A stretch of DNA of 64,000 bases from Caenorhabditis elegans (GCF_000002985.6 NC_003282.8:10912001-10976000); one strand, 5' to 3'. Shown: positions 44,959-59,100, counted from the first letter of the stretch. The notes: a model not told the origin generated them from the sequence alone. Numbers and translations: made by a program.

Positions 44959-45643
44959 TTATCCCTCGTGTTGAGCAAGGAAGAAATTTCCGGCAATTGG
45001 GTCTCCCAACTTGTTCTTCTCGATGAATTGTTTAACGTTGAACTTGGCACGAGAGCTAGGCTTCGGCACAGAGATGCGTCTTCCAGCGTGCTCCCACATA
45101 AGAATCACATAACGATGAAGATCAGTTCTTGGTCCTGGAGCTGGGCTTCCATATGCCATTTGATGTTGACCTGGAAAACATACATTTCGTGATCGTAGGT
45201 ATAAGTGTGTCCTATTATTATCACCATCAACAATTTGAGAACAGAAGCCAGGTGAATTATAAGTATTCTCGCGTTTTATTATAGTTATTACCTCCGTTAA
45301 TTCCATCAATAATATTGCTGGCTGGAATATTGCAGACAAGCCAGTGAAGCCACTCGGCAACAGATGGATTCTTTCTTGACAAGTTATCTGGATCAATCAT
45401 AAGAACTGTGTAGATTGATTCTGGGTCAGCTCCTGGAAGAGCCCATCTCGGAGCATTTTTAAGGTTGCGAACTTGCATAGTCATTCCTGGCTCAACTTGG
45501 ATTCCGTCCCAGCACAACTGAATTTTCAATGTTGTAGCAATTAACTTTTAAAAAAAACTTACATGAAGCTTCTGCTTTGGGGCATTTTCAATAATCTTTG
45601 GAGTAATCTCGTGTTGAGCAAAAGCGGCAGAAATGTCGGACAT
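44959..45643 (-). CDS. Phosphatidylethanolamine-binding protein (PEBP/RKIP family)
   Basis: Small cytosolic ligand-binding protein; relatives bind phospholipid head groups and modulate kinases such as Raf. Exons 45643-45563, 45517-45292 and 45170-44959 join in phase and give 172 residues, close to the usual 180-190. Family blocks: LCWDGIQVEPGMTM, YTVLMIDPDNLSRKNPSVAE (the DPD site), WLHWLVCNIP, and YGSPAPGPRTDLHRYVILMW, which is the anion-pocket loop. The C-terminal helix is FNVKQFIEKNKLGDPIAGNF. No signal peptide is present. Confidence 0.92.
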
Positions 45644-47076
45644 TTTTTATGTGTTCTGGAAGACGATTTTCAAAATGAGGTTATCAAATGAGAAGACTGA
45701 AGAAAACAAGAAAATAACGAAAAATAACAGGTGTTTCAAGGCGGTTTATGAGCAGACAACAACATGGAACAGAGAGAAAAGAAGATAAAGAAACTGGAGA
45801 TGTGACGTGGGAACTAAGAGAAAGAGCATTGAGCACAATGTAATGGGGGAGGAAGGGGTGATGGATGGTAAGCGATGGAAATAAGAGCAAGATGTACAAT
45901 GCAAGCTGGTGAATCAGAGGTGAAAAGTAATGGAACATACAAAAAGAGAAATACAACAACAAAAGGAAAAAACCCAAAACAATAAACGATTGGTTCCATT
46001 TGAAAAAAAATAGGTTGGAAGACAGTACTCAAACCTTTCTGCTAACCGAATGCCTACCTACCATTATGTTTACCTTCTACCCATACAAGTTGTTAACAGA
46101 GAGCAATGAGCGCAGGACCAATAGGGAAGAAATTAAAACATTAGGTTCCATGAAAAACGAAGCATTTTATTGGAAAACCCCATTCACCTCGGTAAAACTG
46201 AACTATTGAATGCTTAGCCCAGAAACTAAAAAAATAATTACGACGTCGGTTCATCTGGCAGTTATGAGAGTCATTCTACTGACTGTGATGTACTACTTAT
46301 TACAGCAAAAAGGCGGGAAGAACTCAGATTACACTTTCATATCTTTCTTGTTCTTCATCTTTAACCCATACGAAAAGCACAACAACAGTTGACCGCCCCC
46401 ATCTGACTCTAAATCTCTTCATTTGAACGATCTTTCCACCGGATGCCTACTCATCAGAGATTGAATGTGGTTTTCGAATGTTCTGATAAAATATGAAAAT
46501 GAGAAAGTTTTGAACTGCTAAATTTCACGACTGTACTGAATTAGGTAAAAAAAATTACTAAATTTTTTTTCTATTGGACTTTGTAATTTTAAGTAGAATC
46601 TTCAATAGTAAAATGAAATACAGAGTTGCCATTCAACCAGCATACACCTTTAGCTAAAGATACTATTTTGTGAATTTTTTCATTTTTTGAGCTAAATTGT
46701 CAACCAAATAATTACTGATAAATTGAAAATTTCGACAATCTATACAGTTCAGAAGTTCAGACACATATACTCCTGAATATATTTATGAAAGTACAGTACT
46801 CTCTTCCTAAAACAATTGATTCGAAACGTTGTTTAACCACTTGACACCTTTCTATTTCAGCTTTCCAGAAGATATGCCAAGACTACGACAGGTGAATTTG
46901 GACGGATAACTAGCTTATTTTAATCAGTTACGCCCTTATAGTCATTTCTTTCTGACTCTTTTGCTCAAATCACACTCCTAATTTGTTTCAAATTCTCTAA
47001 CTTCTTTCTTCTAATTTCTTTTCCATTTTTGATTAATCAATCATTCAAATCTCTTGAGCTGATTTTCAAAAGTCAA
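45644..47076. other. Spacer between the PEBP gene and the chemoreceptor gene
   Basis: Purine-rich on the + strand at 45690-45980, giving spurious frames on the minus strand. A short CTAACCGAATGCCTACCTACC word at 46041-46061 belongs to the TAGGCAGG repeat type. No gene supported. Confidence 0.4.
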
Positions 47077-49208
47077 ATGTATACATATTCTGAAGTGACC
47101 ATTGATGTTACTAAACCAACTTTCCTATTAACTTTCTATTCAATTCATGGTACATTTGCATTGGTTTTCAACATTTTGGGAATATTTCTAATCATGAAAA
47201 ATCCCAAGATAGTTAAAATGTATAAAGGATTTATGATTAATATGCAGGTAAATTAATTTTCAGTGTTAAAAATCACGAAAAAAGTTCACATGCAGTATGG
47301 AAGAAACCGTTAGTTTATTGGTTTGAGTGCAGCTGAAACAAATTTTGCAGTGGAAGTCAATTTGAAATTTGTAGAACCTTTCTATTAAAGTTCATAACAT
47401 TAAATTTCCGCTTGCAAAATTTCCGCTAGTTTTCACCAAACTATTATAGAATAATGCATGAAGTGCAAAAAGAAGCAAAGTTATGAATTTTCTATAAACA
47501 GCATTTGAAAAATTCGATTACCAGTGGAATCAAACTTATTTTTTTTATTCAAAAAGAATCAGAAAAATAATTATGAAAAAAGGTCAATAAACTGGAACAT
47601 CAGTCACAAATATAGTGCATTGAGTGAGTAACAAAAGTCGTTTTGCAGATTTCACCTGTTGAAGTCTCAGAAATTAAAATAAAGATCCAATTTTAAGATT
47701 CTGTCTCTATTGGCTGACGCTCAGACAACACTGCTAATGCAGCCAGTCTACATACTTCCAATAATTGGTGGATATACAAATGGACTTTTGTGGCAGGTGT
47801 TCAGACTATCTTCACATATTCAAATGGCAATGTTTCTCTTGTTATTGTATCTTCAAGTTGCTTCAATTGTCTGTGCAATTGTTACCAAATATCATGTTGT
47901 TTCAAATATTGGAAAGGTAACGTTTAGAAGTTGCAAACAATCACTTTCAACCAGACTTTTAAAAACACACGAGATATAATTATGCCAAACTTGAAAGATT
48001 TTTCGAACACCTAGATCACATATTTGTTGAAAATTGTGGCTGGAAATAAAAATTAAAAGAGAATAGCGCTAAAAATTTCTCGACCTGTAAGAGGAAACAA
48101 GAAATCGTAGCTGAGTAAATGATACCGGAAGCAGCTCTCGGAAAATTAAAGCAAAAAGAATTGAAAATCTTTGTCTGAAAATGTTTCATTCAAACGGGGA
48201 CCACAGTTGTAAAATCTTCGGGCAGTATTATATGTATTCTAAATTTAAAACACGATTTTACGCACAAAAAAGAAATTTATCGAAGGTACCTCCTTAAGTT
48301 AGTAGATATAGAGGTATTTTAAGAAACTGAAATGAACGTGCTGTAAAATGATCAATGCAACATTCCAGCTCTCTGATCGATCAATACTATTCTGGATTTT
48401 TGTTATAGTTTATCATGGGTGTGCGTTTGTCATTACAGGATTTTTTAGTGTTTCTTGTTTGGCACGACAAGAGGAAGAAAATTTGATTAAAACGGTAAAA
48501 GTATAGAAGTTAAAAAAATAATTATAATTCTTCTTCTTCTTCAGAAGTTTCCAAATGCGATCAGCGTATTCACATTGGAAAATGTGGCAATTTACGATTT
48601 GCAAGTTAATAAGTGGATGATGATAACAACTATACTTTTTGCATTTATGCTAACTGTAAGATCATTGTTCATTTTTCATGTTAATGGTTAAAAAAGTTTC
48701 AGAGTTCTATTGTGATATCTTTTTATTTTTCCGTCCGACTTCTAAAAACACTTCCATCAAAGAGAAACACAATATCAGCTCGTAGCTTCCGTGGACATCA
48801 GATTGCAGTGACAAGTTTGATGGCACAGGCAACTGTTCCATTTTTAGTGCTAATTATTCCAATTGGCACAATTGTCTATTTATTTGTTCATGTGTTGCCT
48901 AACGCACAAGGTAACAAAAATTATCAAAATTTAAAAAAGAAATTCTGAATTCCAGAAATATCAAACATAATGATGGCAGTCTACTCATTCCATGCTTCAT
49001 TGTCTACATTTGTAATGATCATCAGTACTCCTCAATACAGAAAAATGATTCGAAGAGGATTTAGGTAGAGTGAAAAACTAAATTTTTTGTAGATCTCATG
49101 AATTTCAGGGCTCAACACCCAATTATATCAACTCAGATGACAAAAGTCGGTCCACCATCAGCTGATATTAGTCTTCGATTGAAAAAACTTTCGGCTCCCG
49201 AAATGTGA
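47077..49208 (+). CDS. Seven-transmembrane chemoreceptor, sri/srh type (Str superfamily)
   Basis: Predicted G-protein-coupled chemosensory receptor. Seven exons: 47077-47247, 47698-47916, 48369-48494, 48545-48655, 48703-48910, 48956-49064 and 49109-49208. All are in phase and intact, giving 347 residues. TM1: TFALVFNILGIFLIM. The following YKGFMINMQ and LLADAQTTLLMQPVYILPII, then GGYTNG, are typical of the srh/sri families (loop PxxxxPIxGGY). Further helices include MAMFLLLLYLQVASIVCAIV, SILFWIFVIVYHGCAFVITG, TTILFAFMLTSSIVISFYF, and VPFLVLIIPIGTIVYLFV. The last TM leads into the conserved tail STPQYRKMIRRGFR. Subfamily (sri versus srh) is not certain from sight. Confidence 0.88.
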
Positions 49209-49354
49209 AATATTCCGGTTAAATTCGTGTAATTAAATTTTTATTATTATGCATTTCATTAAACAATAAATACATTTCGAAAAGATCATGAATTAATACA
49301 AGCCATCCAATTTTACAAAGGAATTGTAAAACAGAGATAAATAACAAGCGTTGA

Positions 49355-51815
49355 CTAAATGTTTCGCAAACTTGGGTTTTGATGAATCGATGCTATGTCG
49401 GATAATCTGAAAGAATTTTTTTAATTAGGAAAATTATTTTCAAAAACACTTACTGTTTCTTATCTGTATATTCGGGAAGTTGATTCTCAATATCTACCAT
49501 ATTATCAATCATAGTCTTCAATTGCTTATCACTTTCGGAATCTAATGAGACAGCATCTTCATCTTGAATATGGAAACCAATGAAAAATTCGTAAAGCCAT
49601 GCACCAAGAACGCCACCAATCATTGGGCAAATAATTGGAATCCAGAACCATTTATAATTTCTATAACTGAAAACTTCCCATCCGTAACCTGCACATAAAT
49701 TGAAGAGACGAGGTGCAAAATCACGTGCTGGATTGATTGCATAACCAGCATTTAAAGCAAGTGACATTCCGAGGAATGCGAGAAGTGCTCCAATCCATGC
49801 TGGTTGGAGGAAGGCTGGTATTCCGTTTCGACGATCTGTGATGGCTGCTACTCCAAGACAAAGTACTAGAGTTCCGGCGATTTGATCCACAATTGCATTG
49901 AAAGTTCCTAAGAAGGGTCCAGGATAGGTTGCAAAAATAGATGCAGTTGCTGTTGGTCCGGTTACTGTACGATTTCCTCCTTCGAATACGTTTATGGCAT
50001 CTAAAAATAAAATTATAAACTACAGTATTCTTGAATACGGTTCTTTCGTTTAAAAAGTTTTAAATCAAGCTTACCATAATATACACAAAAAACTCCGAAT
50101 GCTCCAAGAAATGCTCCAATATTCTGGGCCACTGCATACACTAAAAAGCGTATCAAATTGATTTTCCCTTGAGTGAGTTGAAAGAATGATACAGCAGGAT
50201 TCAAATGAGCACCGGATATCTTGGATCCCATGAGCACAGCAAGCATTAATACAAGTCCCCAACCAACTGAAATTCCAATCCATTCGTTGTTCTTTCCTTG
50301 TGAAAGAACATATTGCGCATTGACACATTCTCCTCCGAACTGGAAAAGGTTTTTATGGAATTATAATTAAGAACAGTTCAACTTACAACTAGGAATCCAG
50401 TGCAGAATAATTCTGCAAGAAATGCTCGGATGAGCTCATTGCCAATGGCGAATTTGGGCTTGAGGCGTTCAACATGATTTATGTACATCTGGAAATGTAA
50501 AATAAGAATACTTTTTTTTTAAATTTTCTATCAATATGATCTCGAGATTTTAAGTATGCTTCAACAATTATGACTGGCTCGTACTATTTAGGTAATCATG
50601 TTATTATATAGTTCACAATATTATATAGTTCACTAAATTTTAGAAATTGGAATCTCTTGTCTCTCATTAAAAATTAAAATTGATCAGATCTGGAAAATAT
50701 TCATGTAGTACAGGGGCTTTGGTTTTGAAAAACATACATGTCTGTCCTAGAGGGTTTGTCTAAGAGGTGTGCTTTTTGATCTGTAAGAAACAAAACTTTG
50801 AATGCTTCTTTGCAGACTGAATTTTTTTTTGGAACGCCTGAAAAACTAGTTTCTAAAATAATTTTGATGTTTCTCAGAAACTCATAAATTCATTAAAACC
50901 CTGATTACATAGTACTTGTGTCATAGATTATGCTCATGAATATTCTACATTCAACTCACCATTTCCTCTTCAGGCTTCACAAACGGCGGTGGCCTATTCG
51001 TATGCTGTGATGACTTTTGACTCGGAGCAAACTCGAACGGTGTATCAGTTACAGCGACAACTGAGTTGTCCACTGATTTTCTGTCTACAGCAAAGGGCGG
51101 CGATCCTGGAAGAGAAAAATATGAAACTGTTTGCCATTAAAAAACATGGGGGGGGGGGGCACAAAATGCAATGTGATACAGAGAATGGGTGGCTTCCGTG
51201 TGTTGTTCCCAGGAATTATTGATGGGGAACGGCAGGAGGCAAACATGGAAAAGCGATCGAGAAATGGGCGAAAATGAAAGTAAGATGAAAAAGCAAGTGT
51301 GATAATAGTTCTTGGCTTTTTGGAACTTTTTTCTTGCAATTTTCATGAAGCTTTCAAAAATGATAGTTTTTCTTAATATTGAAAATGGTCAAACATTGTG
51401 ATGAAACACCCCAAATATGTTTGGTCAAATTTTCAAACAGTTTTCAAATTATAAAAAATGTGTTTTTTTAATCTGGAGCATAGTCGCATGTGAGAACTCC
51501 TACAGTACACAAAATCGAAACATAATGAATATACAATTGTCGAAAATAACATTTTTAAACACTTTCAAAAAAATGGAACAATTTCAATATAATATTTGGA
51601 AACTTGAGCACTATAGGAGCAAATGTTGAAGTAGCCATGTTAAATTCCCCCAAATAATTACCTGGAGGTGAATGCATAGCAACACTAAACGGATTTTCAG
51701 CATCCGGTTTTGGTAGATCTTTAACAGCCAGCTCGTGGATCGACAGAGCATCAGTTGTATCGAATGGAAATTTGAATGACCGATCAGATGAACTACACGA
51801 AGAGTCGGACAACAT
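49355..51815 (-). CDS. aqp-3: Aquaglyceroporin
   Basis: Membrane channel for water and small solutes such as glycerol. Exons in gene order: 51815-51662, 51105-50960, 50488-50387, 50339-50075, 50000-49454 and 49406-49355, in phase, giving 421 residues. The long soluble N-terminus (about 100 residues, Ser/Pro-rich) is unusual for aquaporins. First NPA box at residue 181 (SGAHLNPAVS) and second at 312 (YAINPARDF). The Asp after the second NPA-Arg marks the glycerol-conducting subgroup. Six TM helices are visible. The 3' end is ambiguous: the frame meets TAA at 49450, but the bases before it are a GTAAGT donor with a TTTCAG acceptor 46 bp on, so I splice to a last exon encoding LSDIASIHQNPSLRNI. 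The symbol rests on sequence and neighbourhood. Confidence 0.9.
51148..51159 (+). repeat. 12-base poly-G tract in aqp-3 intron 1
   Basis: An uninterrupted run of 12 G on the + strand (C on the aqp-3 transcript). Such tracts can form G-quadruplexes and are known unstable sites in worms lacking the DOG-1 helicase, although the reported hotspots are usually longer. Confidence 0.9.
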
Positions 51816-54669
51816 TGAAATGAAGACAACTTTGAGAAAGTGTATCTACTGTAAGTCTAGACACTTCTACCACCTTCTAATATCTAGTTTTTCTTTTGAC
51901 TGAAATTAAAAATAGAATTCCCTCCATTTTTCTACGATAAATTGACCACGTACAACTATTCATTCATCTTCATCAACAGTGAGTGTTTTTCTTGCACTTT
52001 CAACCACAGTAGTTTTTTTTAAGTCAATGATTATGATTGGAAAACTAAAAATTCTTGAAATTAGCAAAATGGAACACGATAGATGTGACATCATAAATGT
52101 GCCTTCTTCTTTGAAAGTCTATGTTGTTCTATTTATATCGACGACGGATATTTTGACATTTTGGTTAAAACATAAGATGTGCCAAATATAATAACATACT
52201 TGAAATACAGTATCAAAACTCTCTGCCAGTGATGCAGTTCCAATTGGTTTTGTACCGTATTTAATTTTACGATGGTTCAACTTGTAAAGTGTTTTGCAAA
52301 TTTGAACAACTGTTAAAATTTGGATAACATATTTTTTCAACTGCCTACATTTATTCTTCTGACAATTAAATGCAACAAAGCCTTGTTAAAACCCGGCGTG
52401 TTTTATCTATTTTTTCAATCATCTCGTTACATAAGTTTAATTAAAAATTTTAAAAATTTATTTTTTGATCTGGCAGCGCAAGGTAGGCATAAATATGTCG
52501 CCGTGAAAGCGAGCTGGTAGTAACTTTTTATCTACGATGAAGGCTCATTATTTAATCAGCTATTTAAGCTTTCACATTTTCTAAAGTTGTAGTGCAAGAA
52601 TATATTTTGATTAGCCTGGACCACGTTCAGTATATACAGTAACCAAAAAAATATGTGAGAATATCAACAGAACACTTAAAATCATCCCTATAAAAATTGA
52701 ATGTTTTCAAAACACGCAGGAAAATCAGATTTACATCGAAAAACCTACAGTAACCCATCATCATACGACATTTAAAAAACCATGTGTTTACAAGAAGACT
52801 ACACATTTTCGATGCCAAATTTTTGAAGAAAAAAATAATCGAGCAAAGAAAGTGTGATAAGCCGCCACCAACCTACACGTGACAACACCATCATCGGAAA
52901 AATGCGGGAGTGGACAATTTAATGCTCTCGGTGCGCTATGTTCTGGGTACAGAAGTGATAAGTATGAAAAAAAATGATGGAAACGGTGCACGAGTACTGC
53001 ATTGATTTGCATTTTTTAGCAAAATAATTTAAATATTGGGTATTAAAAATGTGAAACCGCAAACTCGACCAAATTGTTTTTTTTTGAGTATCAAAAAGAG
53101 AGAAAACAAATGGACACAAAATTATAAATATGATGATTTGATTTTTCAGGGGTACTGTAGCTCAAAAACCTAAATATCACTTGTTCGATTTTATTAGAAA
53201 AGCTTTGTGATTTTTATTAGAAAAGCTTTTGATGAAATTAATTTGAAATGTTTTAAACATTTTCAAAAACAATTTCCAAAAACAATAATTCAATACGCTC
53301 CTTTTTTCTTAATCATTTGCAAATTATTTCCAGATTATTTCCCCCGATTTGCTCTGAGATAGTTTCATTTTTGGGTGCAAATAGGTTCAGTGTTTTTTCA
53401 AATTGACAGAGATGTTTGTGAAAAGTGATGTCAATTAATTTGAAAACCTCAAAATTAAATAAGCTGTCTAGTTTTTTTTACATTTTTTATTGTGGAATTT
53501 AATTAAAATAAAACTATGTACAAGATGCACCAGATTGCTCAAGTATATGATTCAAATTTTTAATTTCAAAATAATAATTTTCTGAGCGTGATGTCTGTTG
53601 ACTGATTCTCTATGTCAAATGGTACGAATTGATTCCCAAAATTTTTTGAAACAACACATTTATACGAATTTTTTCCATTTTCAATCTGTTTGACTTTTGT
53701 TTTCTTTTCAGCCATGCGACACTTTTTTCAAAGACCACTGACAGAAATTGATAAGCGAGATAGTAACATTGTACCTAAAGTGAAGCAAACAAAAAAATGG
53801 GGGAGAAATGTACGAATTGTTTCTTTTTCTAGAGGTTCTAGGAATATTAATTCAAAACTACTTTTCTTAAATTTTTGGAAGTCTAAATCCAATGAGTTCC
53901 CAGAGTGTTCTCAACTGTTCCTCTGACAATCGTGGCAGAACGTATTTTTGAGGAACTACATTTAAAAAATAATTGACTCGTTGAATTTTCAAATTCACAT
54001 ACTACCACAGCTTCCAGGCATCGAAGAAAATAAACACATACTCGAAGTTTACAGAGTCGAATTTTACTCGGCAATTCCCGGCAGCTTCTTCCCCAAGTTT
54101 GGGCCTTTTCAGCTTCTTACCCAACTCTTGCCAACTTCTAACCCAGCGTACGCCCAAGTCTTACCCAACTTCAACAATTCTAGTGTAAACTCCCTCGCCC
54201 AACTCTTGCCCAAGGTTTACCCAAGTCTTGGCAACTCCTTATAAATGTTTTTATTTTTTGGGCAAGGCTTGGGTAAGAAGTTGCGAAGCCTTGGGTAGGA
54301 AGCTGGCGGCAAACGCCGAGATAATTTGAATTAAATTTACCAAAAAAAGATTGTTGCAATTGTCGAGGTTTTTTTCGTAATTTTTTAAAGCTAAAGCCTC
54401 ACCCTGAAATATCATTTTGACTGGTCAAGTCTATTCATTCTCAATAACGTGTCCGAAATAATTTACTCCAGCAAGAATACAAATCCACGTATCCTATATA
54501 AATTATTTTGTAATTAATTATTATTGCGTGAACTGTTCTCCTTTAACTAACCAACTTTCCCCACGACTGAACTCTGAATTGATTTTGGCGGTATTTCGAA
54601 ATTTAAAATTGCTATCGTCATCGACGTCTTCTTCTTCATCTGCTATTTATTAGTTCCATATTCAAAAGG
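51816..54669. other. Intergenic region, no gene seen
   Basis: About 2.9 kb, AT-rich. Short open frames on both strands (for example 52119-52340, 52788-53012 and 53690-53926) lack domains and splice partners. The right part contains the inverted repeat at 54059-54322. Confidence 0.4.
54059..54322. repeat. Inverted repeat rich in CCCAAGTCTTACCCAAC words
   Basis: Left end TTTTACTCGGCAATTCCCGG then CAGCTTCTTCCCCAAG; right end GGTAGGAAGCTGGCGGCAAACG then CCGAG. Between them ACCCAACTC/GCCCAAG words repeat on the left and GGGCAAGGCTTGGGTAAG words mirror them on the right. A diverged relative lies at 61597-61856. Confidence 0.7.
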
Positions 54670-56111
54670 ATGCAACGTTTTGATGATCGACTGGAGTTGA
54701 ATTCCATATCGTATTCAATGATACAAACTGAAGAAAATCCAGATTATTCGGGTACCATATATTTCTTATTTTGCACGGAATATAACATGAATTTTACAGA
54801 TGACTCGTGCACTTGCGAACATGATCAATTGGCTTTTGGTGACGGATTCGGTCACAAGTGAGTTCAAAAATATAGCCGAAAATTGGAATCTGCAATTTTT
54901 AAAACTTTCCACGTCAATTCTTTGAGAAATCGATTCAATTTATTTGGAGAAGATTTCACGGAAAATAGTGGATTTCTACTTTTTTTTCTTTTTAATTTTT
55001 TTTCTTTTCAGACGACCATTCTTCAACCACAACAAAGTTTTTTCCAAAGTTGAGAGCAACAAAAACTACGGAACGGCGACAGAGCATGAGCTCAATGCAC
55101 CATATTTGAAACAAATTGCTGATCGATATGAAGCAGAGTATGACTATTGTATGCGTTGGGCTTGTGACTATAAGTACGTTGCTGCAAAAGTTATTCCATT
55201 TCAATCGAATTTTTATTCGGTTGCAAAGCTTATTTTCAAGGAGAAAAGTTCGTTTTATTTCGTTTCCAAGCTGCTGTAAATATACATTTTTAGATTGGGC
55301 ATTGGATTGTGCTAACTTTGAAGGTGGATATGATTTTTGTGGATGGTTGCCAAGTGTTTCTGCTTCGATCAGAATGAAGAAATCTCTGTTGACCGACTCT
55401 TCAGAGTTCACACATCCACGTATTGAAGCTGGCAGAACACTTCGATCATCGGATACCGGTTACGGACTTAAGTCTCTTCAAACAGATTATTCTGACGATA
55501 AATTCTTATATTCGGAAGGCTCTGGACTGACAAAGAGTCCAATTGGTATTTTCAGAATCCCATGCTTGCTTCCTTTTCAAGTCAAAAATCTTTCAGATTA
55601 TGATGTTTACCAAATCATGGGCTCCGCCTCGGACATCGAAGAGTCTCCAACAAAGAATAGCTTCCACTCAACTCTTGAAAATCTTTCCCCAATTCTGAAA
55701 CATGACATGGTGGTTGCATCATCTAGTGAAATTTCTACACAATCCCAATCCAGCCTGAAAGCCGTTTTTCATGACCTTGTCGAGCTGAATCACATTTTTG
55801 CTCAACAAGTCGAAGAGGCCGAAGCTCAAAGAAGTTCATTTGATGATTATGTAAACTGTCTCACTACTGCACGTTCATTCTCAAATATTTCTCTTTCCAC
55901 TCATCATGATTTAGTTACTGGTGGTAAGTTATTTAAGTTTTGAACTTTTTCTCATTCAGTTTTTAATTTAGAATCGTGGTCCGCTCCAACTTCCACTGAA
56001 GCTACCGTAGTTGCTCCAAAAAATTCGACGATGTTCTCTCATTTGATTTGTTTGAGTGGAAAGAAATTCAACATCGCATTTTGGAAGAACTGGTCGAAAT
56101 CAAAAAACTAA
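54670..56111 (+). CDS. Nematode-specific protein of unknown function with a Cys-rich segment
   Basis: Six exons in my model: 54670-54751, 54800-54857, 55012-55247, 55294-55545, 55597-55923 and 55972-56111, giving 364 residues. There is no signal peptide. A cysteine- and aromatic-rich central part (YDYCMRWACDY, then WALDCANFEGGYDFCGWLPS) slightly recalls MAM-type modules, but I would not assign that family. The second half is Ser/Thr-rich and probably disordered, with an acidic helix (FAQQVEEAEAQRSSFDDYV) and a basic C-terminus (FWKNWSKSKN). Exon 3 is uncertain: a strong donor at 55174 would break the frame at the only good acceptor, so I used the donor at 55248, making a 46-bp intron. The 51-bp intron 55546-55596 is in frame and could be retained. 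Confidence 0.65.
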
Positions 56112-59100
56112 TTTTATTTTTTTAAATGTTCTTTTATTGTATGGTAATAATGAATTTTAGTAGTTTTCCCTTAACTTTTCTTCCTTCATCTCACATCTTG
56201 AAAGCCCCATATTTCAAAGCTCGAAACGACTTTCAAATGTACATCAAGGAGAGCCGTTTCTATTCCATTTGAGTTCGTAACGGAAGAACGAAAACGAGAA
56301 AGAAGCCTGTCACCAAGAGTGACAGATGTTCGTCGCCAAACCCATAAATAGGGGTGGTGGCAAAGGAAAAAAAGGAAGGAGCCGTGGTGGTTAGAGGAAA
56401 TGTTTTTGTGAATTGGCAGATAGGAAGGCCAATTTTAAAACTGAATTGGATTATAATAAATGCTTATTACTTTCTGATCTACATGATTACCTCTCACACG
56501 GAGGTGTGTTGTTACTCTTCAACGTGTTCAATAAAGGTTATAGTTTCTGGTGATTTCTGAGAAACGTGGATTTAAATGCCATACTAGTTCTGAAGAATGA
56601 TTGTTGTAGAGGAAAATAATTTATGCGAAGTTGTGCCAAAAGTATATACCTTTTAAAATTTTAAGAATCCTTTAGTTCTCTGAAATATTAATTTAACTTT
56701 GGATAACTAAGTTTTGACCGAAATTTGTAGTAGCCATTGGGTTTGAGTATTTCGTTTAAAAAGTGAGATTTGTAGCTAGAGTAATCTAAATTTAATTTTT
56801 GTGAGGACCTCTCAAGGCCTAAACGTTTTCAAAAATTAGGTTGCTACAGTGGTTTAAAAAAGCCTTGCAATTATCTGAATATTCCCTCTTCCATTTATTG
56901 GATGGTTTGCAATATGTAAGCATCGAAAGCATTCTCGTTTCGTTTATTTTGTGACCCCGTTTATACTTTTTTCATCTTTCGTTTGGCACCGCAAATAAAC
57001 GTCTTTTTCGAACAAGTCTACCTTTTTCATCTCTCTTTCTCTCACTAACTTTCTTCCCGAGTTGCGCATCTCAAAACGTGAAAAGGGCACAATGTTTAAC
57101 TGTGATTCGATGGCGGGTGGAAACATACACACAGAAATAGAAACTTGAAACGAGTCGGACGCTTGATTATAGTGTTTTATTTAAAGCGACAACGACTGGT
57201 TTGGTTTTGAAATAGTCAGAGTTGAGTAGATCTTGAGAGCATTACAACCTGCCATTTTTTTTCTCTGCAAAAAATAGTATTATTTTTAAAAATCTACAAG
57301 TATGTTCTGTGACCCCAGATTTCAGAGTTCCGATTCCAAAAAACCGAAAACCAGAATAAATTGGATTCACAATTTTTAATTTGGATTCATAATTTGTGTT
57401 AGGTATACATGCAACTGAAATTTCTTTTTTTTTAGCAAGCGTATCTCCGACATTTTTGTCAGATTTCCTGGTTTTTTTCCGGAAATTTTGAGCCAACTGG
57501 AAAGTTAAGCAACTAAACATTTTTTATTGGTTTTGAGAAAAAAACGATCAATCTGGATTGCTGTAGATATTACGATACGAATATTGTATTTTTACAAAAC
57601 CCTCATTTAACCATTTTTCTCACTGTGGGAAAACCTATATATCATTTGGAAAAAAATGTGTATCGATGTGTGTATTTTTCACCAATACTTTTCCTTGTTA
57701 AAAATTCAAAATCTAGAGTTACTCTTTTTGCCATTCATGAACAAATTTTTAATGTGGACTCAGTTGCTCACAAAGACACACAGAGGCGCAATACTTTTCC
57801 AATGATGACACATCACTGACTATATCAAACTTTGGTTTTATTTAACGGCTCGGAAAGTTTTTTTGATGATTTTTTTAGCTCACGAGGAGGTTGGCAGTTT
57901 TTGGAAAATAGAGAATAACGGCGACTGTCAGTTTTCATATTGAGAACTATTTTTCTGAAAGTTGAAATTTGAATTATCTCTGCGAGTTCAAATGATAGCT
58001 TAAGGGGTACTAACAAGTTTAATTTTGCAAAGCATATGGGTTTTAGCTTCTACCCATTCACCAGTTCAAACAATAATTTGCAAAAAATTATTAATGTATG
58101 CTCTTTTTAAGTCCTGCCTGCCCTTCCCAATCTTAAAAACGTAGAATTCTTATAATATGTTCTGTACATTTTTTTAAATTAAATAAAAACCCATCGAAAA
58201 GTTGAATTGCAATCTTCAATTGTCTTGGTCTCTTTAGAAGTAATGGACAGGTAATTTTTGAATATTAATTCAAGGTCTTAGAACCAATTATCTTCTGTCA
58301 ATTTCCCTGTTTACCTTTTCCAAAACTGTTCGATGCGACCTTTCTTTCAGAAAAACCGCTTATGTAATGGGTCCCGAAACGTAACGTACACACATTCCAA
58401 TTTTTATGATCTTTTTTCTTTTTCATTCCATATTCACCATCTTCTACTATTTCTTATCATGCTCTTCTCTCACTTACACATATGACATGACATGGCAACA
58501 TTTTGCTGTTCTTTCATTGTCTTCTCGTTTCACTTTCCGTTTCGGGATCCTTATCACTGTACACATTTTTGATAACAAAGTGCTGCTCCAGAAATATTTG
58601 AGAGCAAAGGAAAAAGAGAGAGAAAGGCGTTGCAATACTAATACAACCTAACAGTTTAATATTCTAAAATTATAAGCCGTGTTCATTGAAAATTTGAATG
58701 AAAGTGTGCTTACTCGTTTTAAAATTTCAACTTTTACATTTTAATTCGTAAAATTAGCTGATTGTAGTCAACTGATTTGATCATATGAAATGTAATTTGT
58801 TTGCTGAATAATTTGCATTTTAAGAGAGACTAGATAAAGTATAATTTTTGTTTCGGTGGTTTATCAGTCTTTTTGCTCTAGATTTTTTCTTAACACGTCA
58901 CTAACTAACCATATGAAGCCGTCATTAACCTTTATGCTTCTGTTATTTGCAATAAATACTTTCTTCAGTAAAAAAAAACATTTTTTTGCCTGCAACCTTT
59001 ACAAAAATCTCCAAATAACATTTTTCAAAAGTTAGCTCTGTATCCTGAGATTCAGAAGGTCACATTTGCCTGTATAACCTTGACTTCCGATTACAAATAC

